Shown: positions 37,911 through 46,197, counted from the stretch's first letter. The stretch: 64,000 nucleotides of DNA from Streptomyces rapamycinicus NRRL 5491 (GCF_024298965.1 NZ_CP085193.1:4836001-4900000); one strand, 5' to 3'. The notes: generated by a model not told the origin, from the letters alone. Made by a program: numbers and translations.

Positions 37911-38129
37911 TCAGACGCCGTGGAACTCTCCAGCCCTGACAGCCGATATGAACGATGCCCAGGACGACGGGGGGAAGACCAACGCCGGACCGCTGGGGTT
38001 CTTGCTGTCGCGAACGGGGACGACGGCAGGGATGCCGTCAGCCACCTCAACGCATGTGCCCCCGTTGCTGTCGCTATACGTACTCTTGCACCACACCACA
38101 CCGGGCAGGGCGCTTGCGTTGCGGATCAT
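37911..38129 (-). CDS. DUF397 small protein
   Basis: A 72-residue DUF397 protein. VWCKSTYSDSNGGTCVEVAD, VPVRDSKNPSGPALVF and WASFISAVRAGEF are the three family blocks. AAGGAA precedes its ATG, which overlaps the stop of the XRE gene (ATGA). In Streptomyces such pairs, as at whiJ, behave as a regulator and a small partner that modulates it. Confidence 0.93.
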   Translation of the reverse strand: MIRNASALPGVVWCKSTYSDSNGGTCVEVADGIPAVVPVRDSKNPSGPALVFPPSSWASFISAVRAGEFHGV

Positions 38130-38938
38130 GGTTGAAGTTCCTTCATGGTGGTGGCGAGCAGGTCGATTGAGGCTGCGGGTGACAGGGCCTGCGCCCTGAG
38201 CAGATCATAGGCGCGCAGGGCTGCCCTGACATGCTCAGGATCGGGCAGCAGCTGGCCTTGAGCGAACCCGTCCGCAAAGACGACTTCGGGGCCTTCCTCA
38301 AGGGTCAGAACGTGGAACGAGCCGACACCCGCGTGCGGTCCGGCCGAGTAGGGGACCACCTGGACAACGGTGGTCGGAGTCTCGGATGCCTCAATGACCC
38401 GGGCCAGCTGGTCATGCATCACGCGGGGTACCCCGGCAGGGCGACGAAGTACGTTCTCATCAAGGATGATCCACAGCTCAGGCGGGTTCTCCCGCGTCAG
38501 GATGTCTTGCCGTGTCAGCCGCGCCGCTAGCAGGTCGTCGACGTTGCTCAGGCGTCCGGCTTCCAGCGCGGCCCGCGCATAGTCCTCGGTCTGCAACAGG
38601 CCGGGAATCACGCGTAATTCGAACGACCGAATGATCTGGGCTTGCGCCTCAAGCTCAACGTAGGGCCGGAACCACGAGGGATACGCGTACTTCATAATCA
38701 GCGGCCAGAGACGGCCGAACAGCCCCCCTGTGTTCAGCACCTCATCGACACGAGCCGCGAACTCTCCGGACGGGACCCGCTGCGCTGCCTCCAGCTTCGC
38801 CAAAAGCGACGGAGTCACGAACACGGACTTCGCCAGAGCACGCTGGGTCATACCGGCTTCCTCACGGGCCCGACGTAACTCGCAGGCAGCAAACGCCAGC
38901 ACAGACGACGACGGATCGAGTTTCTCCGCTGCACCCAT
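38126..38938 (-). CDS. XRE-type regulator with DUF5753 domain (WhiJ-like)
   Basis: A 270-residue protein. The N-terminal helix-turn-helix is at about 20-75 (LRRAREEAGMTQRALAKSVF, then TPSLLAKLEAAQRVPSGEF). The remainder is DUF5753 (AQIIRSFELRVIPGLLQTED, YSAGPHAGVGSFHVLTLE, and VVFADGFAQGQLL). GGAGGG lies seven bases before the ATG at 38938; a TTG at 38959 is an unlikely alternative. It is co-translated with the DUF397 protein. Streptomyces genomes hold dozens of these pairs with roles in development or antibiotic control; this one's target is unknown. Confidence 0.92.
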   Translation of the reverse strand: MGAAEKLDPSSSVLAFAACELRRAREEAGMTQRALAKSVFVTPSLLAKLEAAQRVPSGEFAARVDEVLNTGGLFGRLWPLIMKYAYPSWFRPYVELEAQAQIIRSFELRVIPGLLQTEDYARAALEAGRLSNVDDLLAARLTRQDILTRENPPELWIILDENVLRRPAGVPRVMHDQLARVIEASETPTTVVQVVPYSAGPHAGVGSFHVLTLEEGPEVVFADGFAQGQLLPDPEHVRAALRAYDLLRAQALSPAASIDLLATTMKELQP

Positions 38939-39119
38939 GTGCCCACCCTCCATTGACAAGCCGCGAAGTCAACGCCACCGCCCTCCGATTGTGGCACCAG
39001 AGGGCAATGCTTTGCGTACAAAGAGTGATGACCGGTCACACGGTCTGAGCAACGTCTGACCCCGGCGACCGTGCTACCGGCCCCGGGGCGTGGCCACCAG
39101 CTTTCGAGGAGCTGATCGC

Positions 39120-39476
39120 ATGCACGACCTTATCCGGTGCGCACTCGTATGGGTGAGGGCAGTTCTGGCCTTACGGCCGCCCGGCCGTCACCGTGCCGTC
39201 CCGAAGTTCCCCGCGTCGTATCCGACGCCTTCCCGGCCCGTGGCGGGGGCCGTGGTCGTCCCGGCCGGTGGGCCCGGACCCGTGCCCCCGCGCCCTTGCC
39301 CCGACTCGCCGACCCTGGAACTGCACACCGTTCCCCGCCTGCCACGGGGCAGCGAGCTGCCCGCTCTGGTGCGTCCCTACGCGGTGGACGATGAACGGCG
39401 GCAGCGACAGCGGTCGAAGAGCGTCCCCCGGGTGGAGTTGATCCGTCCCCCGCACGGGATGGTGGTGATCCGGTGA
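39120..39476 (+). CDS. small proline-rich protein with a TTA codon, cassette gene 1
   Basis: A 118-residue protein. A hydrophobic N-terminus (LIRCALVWVRAVLAL) is followed by a P/V/R-rich segment and a basic end (RRQRQRSKSVPRVELIRPPH). Codon 18 (39171-39173) is TTA, which needs the bldA tRNA and is rare in Streptomyces. GAGGAG lies eight bases before the ATG. Its stop overlaps the next gene's GTG (GTGA). I recall similar proteins next to XRE-DUF397 pairs, but know no function. Confidence 0.7.
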   Translation: MHDLIRCALVWVRAVLALRPPGRHRAVPKFPASYPTPSRPVAGAVVVPAGGPGPVPPRPCPDSPTLELHTVPRLPRGSELPALVRPYAVDDERRQRQRSKSVPRVELIRPPHGMVVIR

Positions 39477-39790
39477 CCGCCACCGGCCACGCCGCGCCCG
39501 CCCCGGCCCCCGGCTGCGTCCTGTGCGCCGCCCCCGGCACCTTCGGGCCCCGTAACCCCGCCGAGCCGCGTTCGGGCCTGTGCCCGGCGTGTATCGCGGC
39601 CGGGAAGCCCACCCGCGACGGCCTTGAACAGGCCGTCGTGATCGTGGCCGGACAGACCCTCGCGGGGGCGGAAGCCCTCGACCTGGCCACCGCCCCGCCG
39701 GAGGAACTGTCCTACCACCTCGGCGCGGTGAAGCGGAGCCTGCGCAGCGTGCTCCAGCTCCTGGCCCCGGTCGAGGGGGAGGGCCGGTGA
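39473..39790 (+). CDS. small Cys-pair protein, cassette gene 2
   Basis: A 105-residue protein with CVLCAAPG and LCPACIAAG near the N-terminus, a CxxC-CxxC zinc-finger arrangement, followed by a helical part (YHLGAVKRSLRSVLQLL). It starts at a GTG overlapping the previous stop and ends overlapping the next start. The function is unknown; it could bind a nucleic acid or a partner protein. Confidence 0.68.
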   Translation: MTATGHAAPAPAPGCVLCAAPGTFGPRNPAEPRSGLCPACIAAGKPTRDGLEQAVVIVAGQTLAGAEALDLATAPPEELSYHLGAVKRSLRSVLQLLAPVEGEGR

Positions 39791-40005
39791 ACGCCCACAA
39801 GGCCCGGGGCGGGGGCGAGCGGCCGAGGATGACGATGTGTGTCTACACGATGGCGCGCGACGGGATGGTGACCGCGCGGTGCGCGTTGGTGGCCGTGCTG
39901 GTCGGGGAGGATGTCAACCCCTACGCGTTGGGGCAGGCGTGGCCGCCCTGCCAGTGCCCCCGCCACCGGGAGGAGAACGCCGCCTACCGCTTCCGGCGCA
40001 CCTGA
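39787..40005 (+). CDS. small Cys-containing protein, cassette gene 3
   Basis: A 72-residue protein starting at a GTG inside the previous stop (GTGA). MCVYTMARDGMVTARCALVA is followed by GQAWPPCQCPRHREENAAYR, giving a cysteine pair. The tight triple overlap with its neighbours supports translation. No family is recognised. Confidence 0.62.
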   Translation: MNAHKARGGGERPRMTMCVYTMARDGMVTARCALVAVLVGEDVNPYALGQAWPPCQCPRHREENAAYRFRRT

Positions 40006-40050
40006 GACGGCCGTCAGCACGCCGCGTCCGCACGCGGGTGAGCGGACCGC

Positions 40051-40108
40051 CACCTCACCGGCACCCTCTCCCCACCGGAAACACCGGCATCCTCACCTCA
40101 CCGGCACC
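40051..40108. repeat. 15-bp direct duplication of the cbiO gene end
   Basis: CACCTCACCGGCACC occurs at 40051-40065 and at 40094-40108. The second copy covers the last codons of cbiO and two bases of its stop (TCA at 40093-40095); the first lies downstream of the gene. Confidence 0.7.
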
Positions 40109-40863
40109 GTCACCGAGCGCGGGTCGAAGCCGAAGGGGAGCTCCAGCCGGTGCTCGCGCATCAGCTCCTCGTCGCACAGCAGCTCCTGCGTTCCGCCGTC
40201 CGCCGCGATCACCCCGCCGCTGAGCACCACAGCGCGCGGGCACAGCTCCAGCGCGTACGGAAGATCGTGGGTGACCATCAGCACGGTCACCTCCAGGGAG
40301 CGCAGGATGTCGGCGAGTTCGCGCCGCGAGGCCGGGTCGAGGTTGGACGAGGGCTCGTCCAGGACCAGGATCTCCGGCTCCATGGCCAGTACGGTCGCCA
40401 CGGCCACCCGCCGCCGCTGCCCGAAGGAGAGGTGGTGCGGCGGCCGGTCGGCGAACTCCGCCATCCCGACCCGCTCCAGCGCGCGGCGCACCCGCTCCTC
40501 CAGCTCCGCGCCGCGCAGCCCGGCCGCGGCCGGGCCGAAGGCCACGTCCTCGCGCACGGAGGGCATGAACAGCTGGTCGTCCGGGTCCTGGAAGACGATG
40601 CCCACCCGGCGGCGGATCTCAGCCAGATGCGCCTTCGCCACCGGCAGCCCCGCGACGGTGACCGTCCCGGCGCCCGCCGTAAGGATGCCGTTGAGGTGCA
40701 GCACGAGCGTGGTCTTGCCCGCGCCGTTGGGCCCGAGGAGCGCCACCCGCTCGCCCCGGGCCACGGTCAGATCGACGCCGAAGAGGGCCTGGTGGCCGTC
40801 GGGGTAGGCGTAGGCCAGACCGGCCACCTGGAGGGACGGCGGGGTGGTGGCGGGGTCGGTCAT
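40093..40863 (-). CDS. cbiO: ECF-type nickel/cobalt transporter ATP-binding protein
   Basis: A 256-residue ABC ATPase. Walker A is GPNGAGKTT, the Q-loop lies in VFQDPDDQLF (typical of ECF ATPases), the signature is LSFGQRRRVAVA and Walker B ends LVLDEPSSNLD. VMVTHDLPYAL holds the switch His. Its ATG at 40863 overlaps the cbiQ stop (ATGA). It energises uptake by the CbiM/CbiQ membrane parts. Confidence 0.93.
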   Translation of the reverse strand: MTDPATTPPSLQVAGLAYAYPDGHQALFGVDLTVARGERVALLGPNGAGKTTLVLHLNGILTAGAGTVTVAGLPVAKAHLAEIRRRVGIVFQDPDDQLFMPSVREDVAFGPAAAGLRGAELEERVRRALERVGMAEFADRPPHHLSFGQRRRVAVATVLAMEPEILVLDEPSSNLDPASRRELADILRSLEVTVLMVTHDLPYALELCPRAVVLSGGVIAADGGTQELLCDEELMREHRLELPFGFDPRSVTVPVR

Positions 40864-41624
40864 GGCAGCATCCATCCGGTCAGGCAGACCGCAAGCGCGG
40901 TCAGCGGGAGGGCGGCGGCGTACGTCCACTGGGTACGGGACGCCGTCACATCGTCGATCACCGGCATGGTGCCCGTATAGCCCCGGCTGACCATCGCCAG
41001 GTGGACCCGCTCGCCCCGTTCGTAGGAGCGGATGAACAGCGCCCCGGCCGAGGAGGCGAGCACCCCCCAGTGCCGCACCCCGCGCGCCTCGAAGCCGCGC
41101 GACTGGCGGGCGATCCGCATCCGGCGCATCTCATCGGAGATGACGTCCCCGTAGCGGATCATGAACGAGGCGATCTGGACCAGCAGCGAGGGCATCCGCA
41201 GCCGCTGCAACCCCAGCAGCAGGGCGCGCAGTTCGGTCGTGGACGCCAGGAGGACGGAGGCGGCGACGCCGAGGGTGCCCTTGGCGAGGATGTTCCAGGC
41301 GCTCCACAGCCCGGACTCGCTGAGCGACATCCCCAGCACCTCCACCCGCGGGCCCTCCGCGATGAACGGCATCAGCACGGCGAAGGCCACGAACGGGATC
41401 TCGATCAGCAGCCGCCGCAGTACGTACCCGGCCGGGATCCGGGCCGCCACCGCCACTCCGGCCAGCAGCACCGCGTACGCCCCGAAGGCCCAGACGGCCT
41501 CGCGGGGCGTGGAGACGACGACGAGGACGAAGCAGAAGACGGCGGCGATCTTGCAGTGCGGGGGGAGGGCGTGGACGGGCGACCGGCCCTCCCGGTAGAG
41601 CTTGTGCGCGTGTCCCGCGCCCAC
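40860..41624 (-). CDS. cbiQ: ECF-type nickel/cobalt transporter transmembrane protein
   Basis: A 254-residue T-component with about six hydrophobic helices. The conserved coupling motifs are MRIARQSRGFEARG and AMVSRGYTG (Ala-Arg-Gly types), which contact the ATPase. HKLYREGRSPVHALPPHCK at the start is CbiQ-like. The GTG at 41624 is three bases past the cbiM stop codon. Confidence 0.93.
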   Translation of the reverse strand: MGAGHAHKLYREGRSPVHALPPHCKIAAVFCFVLVVVSTPREAVWAFGAYAVLLAGVAVAARIPAGYVLRRLLIEIPFVAFAVLMPFIAEGPRVEVLGMSLSESGLWSAWNILAKGTLGVAASVLLASTTELRALLLGLQRLRMPSLLVQIASFMIRYGDVISDEMRRMRIARQSRGFEARGVRHWGVLASSAGALFIRSYERGERVHLAMVSRGYTGTMPVIDDVTASRTQWTYAAALPLTALAVCLTGWMLP

Positions 41625-41626
41625 GG

Positions 41627-42811
41627 TCAGCCCCGCCCGCTCTCGGCCGTCGCCCTGCGCCGCCGTATGACGATGAAGACCCCGGAGCCGACGGCGAGCG
41701 TGGCCCCGACCCCGATCACCCCGGCGAGCCCGCCGGAGAGCCGGGCGTCGGTGATGTCCTTGACGCCGTAGTCGGCGAGCGGGGAGTCCTTGGCGGCGTG
41801 GTCCTCCTCCTTCTGGTCGATCCCCTTGTCATGGGCGACCTTCTCCAGCCCGTCGGGGCTGGCGGAGGCGTAGAAGCTGACGACCCCGGCGCACAGCAGC
41901 GCGGCCGCGAGCCCGGCCCACCACACGGGCCGCGCCGACCGCCGAGGCACGGCGGCGGGCTCGGGGGTCGCGGCGGACTCAGGGGTCGCGGCGGACTCAG
42001 GGGTCGCTGCGGACTCAGGGGTCGCGGCGGACTCAGGGGTCGCGGCGGACTCAGGGCTCCGGGACGTCGCGGCGGCGGGTTCGGCCGCCGGGCCCTCGGC
42101 CCGCGCCACCGCCCCCGGGGCGGCCGGGGCCAGCGGGCTGCTGCGGATCTCCAGCGGACGCGCGGCCACCCCCCGCGCCCCGTGCACCAGATCCGGCCGT
42201 ACGGCCACGACGGCACCGACCGTCAGCGCGGTGATCGCCGCCTCGCCGATGCCGATCAGCACATGCACACCGACCATCGCCGCGAAGACCTTGCCGATCG
42301 CCACATCGGCCGTACCGCCGAGCGCGTAGATCGCCGTGAAGGCCACGGCAGCGGCCGGTACGGAGATCAGCGCGGCCACGAAGGACGCGACGGTGATCGT
42401 ACGGCGGCGATGCGGGGCCAGCTTCACGATCGCGCGGAAGAGCCCGTACGCCACGACGGTGGTGACCAGGGCCATGTCGGTGATGTTGACGCCGAGCGCG
42501 GTGAGCCCGCCGTCCGCGAACAGCACGCCCTGCATCAGCAGCACCACGGAGACGCACAACACCCCCGTGTACGGCCCCACGAGTATCGCGGCCAGCGCCC
42601 CGCCCAGCAGATGGCCGCTGGTCCCGGCGGCCACCGGGAAGTTCAGCATCTGCACGGCGAAGATGAACGCCGCGACCAGCCCGGCCAGCGGCGCGGTCCG
42701 CTCGTCCAGCTCCCGCCGGGCACCGCGCAAACTGACCGCGACGGCCCCGGCCGCGACCACACCGGTCGCCACCGACACCGGTGCGTCGATGAATCCGTCG
42801 GGCACATGCAT
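41627..42811 (-). CDS. nikMN: NikM/CbiM substrate-binding component fused to a NikN-like PDGLE domain
   Basis: A 394-residue fusion. The N-terminal MHVPDGFID is the CbiM/NikM metal-binding start (Met1, His2). Helices to about residue 205 include MLNFPVAAGTSGHLLGGALA. A low-complexity linker (about 235-285) has five ESAATP repeats. The C-terminus, from WWAGLAAALLCAGVVSFYAS, has SPDGLEKVA (PDGLE), SPLADYGV and LAGVIGVGATLAVG. The fusion and the Nur-type operator favour nickel over cobalt. GGAG lies seven bases before the ATG. Confidence 0.9.
   Translation of the reverse strand: MHVPDGFIDAPVSVATGVVAAGAVAVSLRGARRELDERTAPLAGLVAAFIFAVQMLNFPVAAGTSGHLLGGALAAILVGPYTGVLCVSVVLLMQGVLFADGGLTALGVNITDMALVTTVVAYGLFRAIVKLAPHRRRTITVASFVAALISVPAAAVAFTAIYALGGTADVAIGKVFAAMVGVHVLIGIGEAAITALTVGAVVAVRPDLVHGARGVAARPLEIRSSPLAPAAPGAVARAEGPAAEPAAATSRSPESAATPESAATPESAATPESAATPESAATPEPAAVPRRSARPVWWAGLAAALLCAGVVSFYASASPDGLEKVAHDKGIDQKEEDHAAKDSPLADYGVKDITDARLSGGLAGVIGVGATLAVGSGVFIVIRRRRATAESGRG
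41961..42050. repeat. five 18-bp in-frame tandem repeats in the nikMN linker
   Basis: The unit tcaggggtcgcggcggac encodes a six-residue ESAATP-type repeat on the minus strand. Copies are nearly identical, so the expansion is recent. Confidence 0.9.
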
Positions 42812-42848
42812 GGCGGGACTCCGCTCCTGAGCTGCAGCTATCGGCCCG

Positions 42849-42879
42849 ATGGTAGCCCGTACCTGCAAGTCGTTCGCAA
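42849..42879 (-). promoter_or_regulatory. nikMN promoter overlapped by a Nur-box-like site
   Basis: Read leftward, TTGCGA-N5-TTGCAG (42879-42863) matches ten of twelve bases of the Nur box I recall (TTGCAA-N5-TTGCAA). TTGCGA is also a fair -35, with TACCAT (42854-42849) as -10 at 19 bp. A bound nickel-loaded Nur would therefore block transcription. The start would be near 42842, giving a leader of about 30 bases. Confidence 0.6.
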
Positions 42880-42924
42880 GAGCGCCGACGTCGCGGAATC
42901 GCGCGGGCTCGCGGAAAACGCCGA

Positions 42925-42956
42925 ACGGCGGCCTTCCGGGATCGGAAGGCCGCCGT
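42925..42956 (-). terminator. terminator after the MMPL gene
   Basis: ACGGCGGCCTTCCG and CGGAAGGCCGCCGT form a perfect 14-bp stem with loop GGAT. Read leftward it is followed shortly by TTTT. It lies about 80 bp past the MMPL stop and upstream of the nikMN promoter. Confidence 0.8.
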
Positions 42957-42981
42957 CGGGCCGAGGCGTGACGCCAGGTGT

Positions 42982-43047
42982 TCAGACGCGGGTCAGAAGC
43001 GAGTCAGAGGCGAGTCGGACGCGAGTCGGACTCAGGTCAGACGCGGG
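42982..43047. repeat. six 11-bp tandem units containing the MMPL stop codon
   Basis: The unit is TCAGACGCGGG with variants TCAGAAGCGAG, TCAGAGGCGAG, TCGGACGCGAG and TCGGACTCAGG, without gaps. The sixth unit (43037-43047) starts with the TCA that is the complement of the MMPL stop TGA. Confidence 0.9.
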
Positions 43048-45295
43048 TCAGCTCGGCGTCGGGGTCGGAGTCCCTGTCGTGCCGCCGGTCCGCGGAGGGC
43101 TGCTCGAGCTGCTTGCGCAGGCCCTCGCCCTCCACATCCACGTTGGGCAGCGCCCGGTCCAGCCAGCGCGGCAGCCACCAGGCCGCCTTGCCGAGCAGCG
43201 CCAGGACCGCCGGGACGATGGCCATACGGACCACGAAGGCGTCGAAGAGAACGGCGGTGGCGAGGCCGAAGCCGATCATCTTGATCATCGACTCGGACGA
43301 GCCGATGAATCCGGCGAAGACGCTGATCATGATGACCGCGGCCGCGGTGACCACCCGGGCGCCGTGCCGGAAGCCGGTGACGACGGCCTGGCCGGGGCGC
43401 TCGCCGTGGACGTATGCCTCCCGCATCCGGGTCACCAGGAAGACCTCGTAGTCCATCGCCAGACCGAACACCACACCGATCATGAAGATCGGCATCATGC
43501 TCATGATCGGGCCGGTCTCCTCGACCCCGAACAGGTCCGCCAGCCAGCCCCACTGGAAGACCGCGACCACCGCGCCGAGCGCCGCGACGACGGAGAGCAG
43601 GAAGCCGAGCGCCGCCTTGAGCGGTACCAGGACGGACCGGAAGACCACCATCAGCAGCAGGAAGGCCAGTCCGACGACGAGCACCAGATAGGGCACCAGC
43701 GCGTCGTTGAGCTTCTGCGAGATGTCGATGTTCATCCCCGTCTGGCCGGTCACCAGCACCTCGGCGCCGGTGTCGGACTTGAACCCGCTCGCCTTGTCCC
43801 GGATGTCGCCGACCAGGTTCTCGGTGTCGATGCTGCTCGGCTTGTACTTGGAGATGACGGTGAGCGTCGCGGTGTCACCGGCCCTGTTGAACGTGGCCGG
43901 GCTGACCCCCGCCACCCCGTCCAGACCGGTGATGGTCTTACGGACCTGCTGGGCCGCGCCCCTGGCGTCATCGCTGCCCTTGGCGTCGACGACCACCATC
44001 AGCGGACCGTTGTAGCCGGGGCCGAAGCCCTCGGAGATCATGTCGTACGCCTGGCGCTTCTGGCTGCTGACCGGCTGCGACCCGTCGTCCGGCAGACCGA
44101 GCTCCAGGCTGGCGGCGGGCAATGCGGCCGCGCCGAGTCCGAGCACGGCCACCAGCAGCACCAGCACCGGGCGGCGCAGCACGAAGCGGGCCCAGCGGGT
44201 GCCCATGTTGGGCTTCTCCTCGGGCGCCTCCGCGCCGCTCGCGGCGGCCGCCGCGGCACGCTCCGCCATCCGCCGGCGCGCCCTGCGCCCGAACACCCGC
44301 TTGCCCGCGAAGCCCAGCACCGCCGGGATGAGGCTGATCGCGATGAGGACGGCGATGACGACCGTACCGGCCGCGGCGAAGCCCATCTTGGTGAGCATCG
44401 GGATGTTGACGACGGCGAGGCCGACCAGCGCGATGACGACCGTAAGGCCGGCGAAGACGACCGCGGAGCCCGCGGTGCCCACCGCACGTCCGGCGGCTTC
44501 CTCCCGGTCCCGTCCCTCGGCCAGCTCCGCGCGGTAGCGGGAGACGATGAACAGCGCGTAGTCGATGCCGACCGCGAGGCCGATCATCATCGCCAGTGTG
44601 GAGGTGGTGGTGGACAGCCCCAGGGTGGTGGCGAGCGCGGTGATCGACGAGATGCCGATGCCGACGCCGATGAGCGCGGTCAGCAGTGGCAGTCCGGCCG
44701 CGACCAGCGAGCCGAAGGTGATGGCGAGGACGACCGCGGAGATCGCGATGCCGATGATCTCGGTGGAGCCGGTCTCCGGCATCTCCTGGAGCGCGTCACC
44801 GCCGATCTGCACCGACAGCCCCGACTTCTCGGCCTTCTCCCCCACCTCCTTCAGACCGTCCTTGGCGGGGTCCTTCAGCTCCATGGCGTTGACCTTGTAG
44901 CTGGTCAGGATGTACGCCGTGGTGCCGTCCTTGCTGACGGCCCGAGCCTGGTAGGGGTCGGCGACCGAGGCGACCTGCGGCGAGCTGGCCTTGAGCTCGG
45001 CGACGGTCTTGGTGACCACCGCCTTGTTGTCCGGGTCGGTCATCTTCTCGCCGCTCGGGGCGCGGAAGACCACACGGGCGGTGGCGCCGTCCGCGTTACC
45101 CCCGGGGAACCGCTGTTCCAGCAGGTCGAACGCCTTCTGGGCCTCGGTGCCCGGAATGGAGAAGCTGTCGTTGGCGGGCTGGGAGGCGGTGGCGGCGCCG
45201 ACGCCCGCGACCGCGAGCAGCGCCACCCATATCAGCGCGACGAAGCCGCGTCGCCGGAAGGCGAACCGGCCGAGTTTATAGAGGAAGGTGGCCAC
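43037..45295 (-). CDS. MMPL-family (RND) membrane exporter
   Basis: A 752-residue protein of two RND halves. Each half has an N-terminal helix, an outer porter domain (about 40-165 and 400-530) and a block of five helices. MMPL features include GLAVGIDYALFIVSRYRAEL in half one and FGLAMDYEVFLVTRMREAYV in half two, with the proton-relay Asp-Tyr pairs. In Streptomyces such exporters move lipids or specialised metabolites. The TetR gene 136 bp upstream, on the same strand, is the likely regulator. The last codons fall in an 11-bp repeat. Confidence 0.92.
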   Translation of the reverse strand: MATFLYKLGRFAFRRRGFVALIWVALLAVAGVGAATASQPANDSFSIPGTEAQKAFDLLEQRFPGGNADGATARVVFRAPSGEKMTDPDNKAVVTKTVAELKASSPQVASVADPYQARAVSKDGTTAYILTSYKVNAMELKDPAKDGLKEVGEKAEKSGLSVQIGGDALQEMPETGSTEIIGIAISAVVLAITFGSLVAAGLPLLTALIGVGIGISSITALATTLGLSTTTSTLAMMIGLAVGIDYALFIVSRYRAELAEGRDREEAAGRAVGTAGSAVVFAGLTVVIALVGLAVVNIPMLTKMGFAAAGTVVIAVLIAISLIPAVLGFAGKRVFGRRARRRMAERAAAAAASGAEAPEEKPNMGTRWARFVLRRPVLVLLVAVLGLGAAALPAASLELGLPDDGSQPVSSQKRQAYDMISEGFGPGYNGPLMVVVDAKGSDDARGAAQQVRKTITGLDGVAGVSPATFNRAGDTATLTVISKYKPSSIDTENLVGDIRDKASGFKSDTGAEVLVTGQTGMNIDISQKLNDALVPYLVLVVGLAFLLLMVVFRSVLVPLKAALGFLLSVVAALGAVVAVFQWGWLADLFGVEETGPIMSMMPIFMIGVVFGLAMDYEVFLVTRMREAYVHGERPGQAVVTGFRHGARVVTAAAVIMISVFAGFIGSSESMIKMIGFGLATAVLFDAFVVRMAIVPAVLALLGKAAWWLPRWLDRALPNVDVEGEGLRKQLEQPSADRRHDRDSDPDAELTRV

Positions 45296-45431
45296 GAGAA
45301 GGGGTGCTCCCGTCGATTGACTGGCAGGGCAGGGATGGGTGACCGAACCGGCGACGAGAGCGGCGCGCCGGCCGGGGCCTTATGTGATTGTGCGGGGAGA
45401 TCAGGGGGGAGTGAGGAGGTGAGAGGAAGGG

Positions 45432-46049
45432 CTATGCGGCGCCGAGCGCGGGGAGGATCACGGCGTCGATGTACTCCAGGAGATACGTCTGGTCCGGCTG
45501 CTTGCCCTCGACGAGCGGTCGGGTGATGAACGCGCCGCACATCATGTGCACGACGTAGTTCAAGGCGGGCCGGTCCGGGGCGACTTCGCCGCGGTCGACG
45601 GCGCGCCTCAGCAGCGCGTGGAGCGCGTTGATCTCGGGGAAGATCAACAACTCTCGCAGGGCCTGATGAAGGTCCGGGTTGTCATGGCTTGCGTGGGCGA
45701 GTCCCCTCATCAGCGCGGCGTCCCGCTCATGGGCGGTCTCCGAGCACCGCGCGATCTCCCGCAGGTCCCCGCGGAGCGATCCGGTGTCGACGCCTTCGAG
45801 CAGAACGGGCTTGGTGTGCCGCAGCGCGGTCGCGACCAGCTGCGGCTTGCCTTTCCACTGGCGGTAGAGCGTGGCCTTGCTGGACCGGGTGCGGGCCGCG
45901 ACGGCGTCCATCGTCAGACCGTCGTACCCGACCTCGCCCAGCAGCTCGACCACCGCCTCGTACAGCTCCCGCTCGCGTTCGGGGGAGAGTCTGCTGCGGC
46001 GCACCCGGGCGGTGTCGCGATCCTCCGTCGGCGGATCCGTGGTCCGCAT
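45432..46049 (-). CDS. TetR-family regulator of the MMPL exporter
   Basis: A 205-residue TetR protein. The helix-turn-helix is at about 20-66 (YDGLTMDAVAARTRSSKATL, then YRQWKGKPQLVATAL). The C-terminal domain is of the TetR_C_11 kind (LHALLRRAVDRGEV and the late ITRPLVEGKQPDQTYL). GGAGG lies eight bases before the ATG at 46049; an upstream in-frame ATG at 46112 would run across the operator. It and the MMPL gene are in one direction, with palindromes in front. Confidence 0.9.
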   Translation of the reverse strand: MRTTDPPTEDRDTARVRRSRLSPERERELYEAVVELLGEVGYDGLTMDAVAARTRSSKATLYRQWKGKPQLVATALRHTKPVLLEGVDTGSLRGDLREIARCSETAHERDAALMRGLAHASHDNPDLHQALRELLIFPEINALHALLRRAVDRGEVAPDRPALNYVVHMMCGAFITRPLVEGKQPDQTYLLEYIDAVILPALGAA

Positions 46050-46084
46050 GGGGTGTCGCCTCCCTCCGAACTCCGAAATCCCGA

Positions 46085-46144
46085 ACGAAACGGTTTCGTA
46101 CTCCTCCAGCATAAGCCCAGTCGTATCGAAACTACGCCGTTTCG
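46085..46144. promoter_or_regulatory. CGAAAC/GTTTCG operators before the TetR-MMPL operon
   Basis: ACGAAAC-G-GTTTCGT at 46085-46099 is a perfect 7+1+7 palindrome. CGAAAC-TACGCC-GTTTCG at 46127-46144 is a second site with the same half-sites. TATGCT (46113-46108, leftward) between them is a candidate -10, so the first palindrome would sit on the transcription start. Confidence 0.65.
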
Positions 46145-46197
46145 TTCGTGGTTTCGGTCACACAACCGAGTTGCTCCGAATGGCGTAGCTCGAAAAC

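Noticed and set aside
42812..43036. Cobalamin riboswitch upstream of the cbiM-type gene
   Set aside because: The predicted leader is only about 30 bases, the region upstream is a terminator and an 11-bp array, and no B12-box-like sequence was seen.
41798..45526. A 1242-residue rightward open frame over the nikMN and MMPL genes
   Set aside because: It spans two real leftward genes and the terminator between them and has no ribosome site or recognisable domain.
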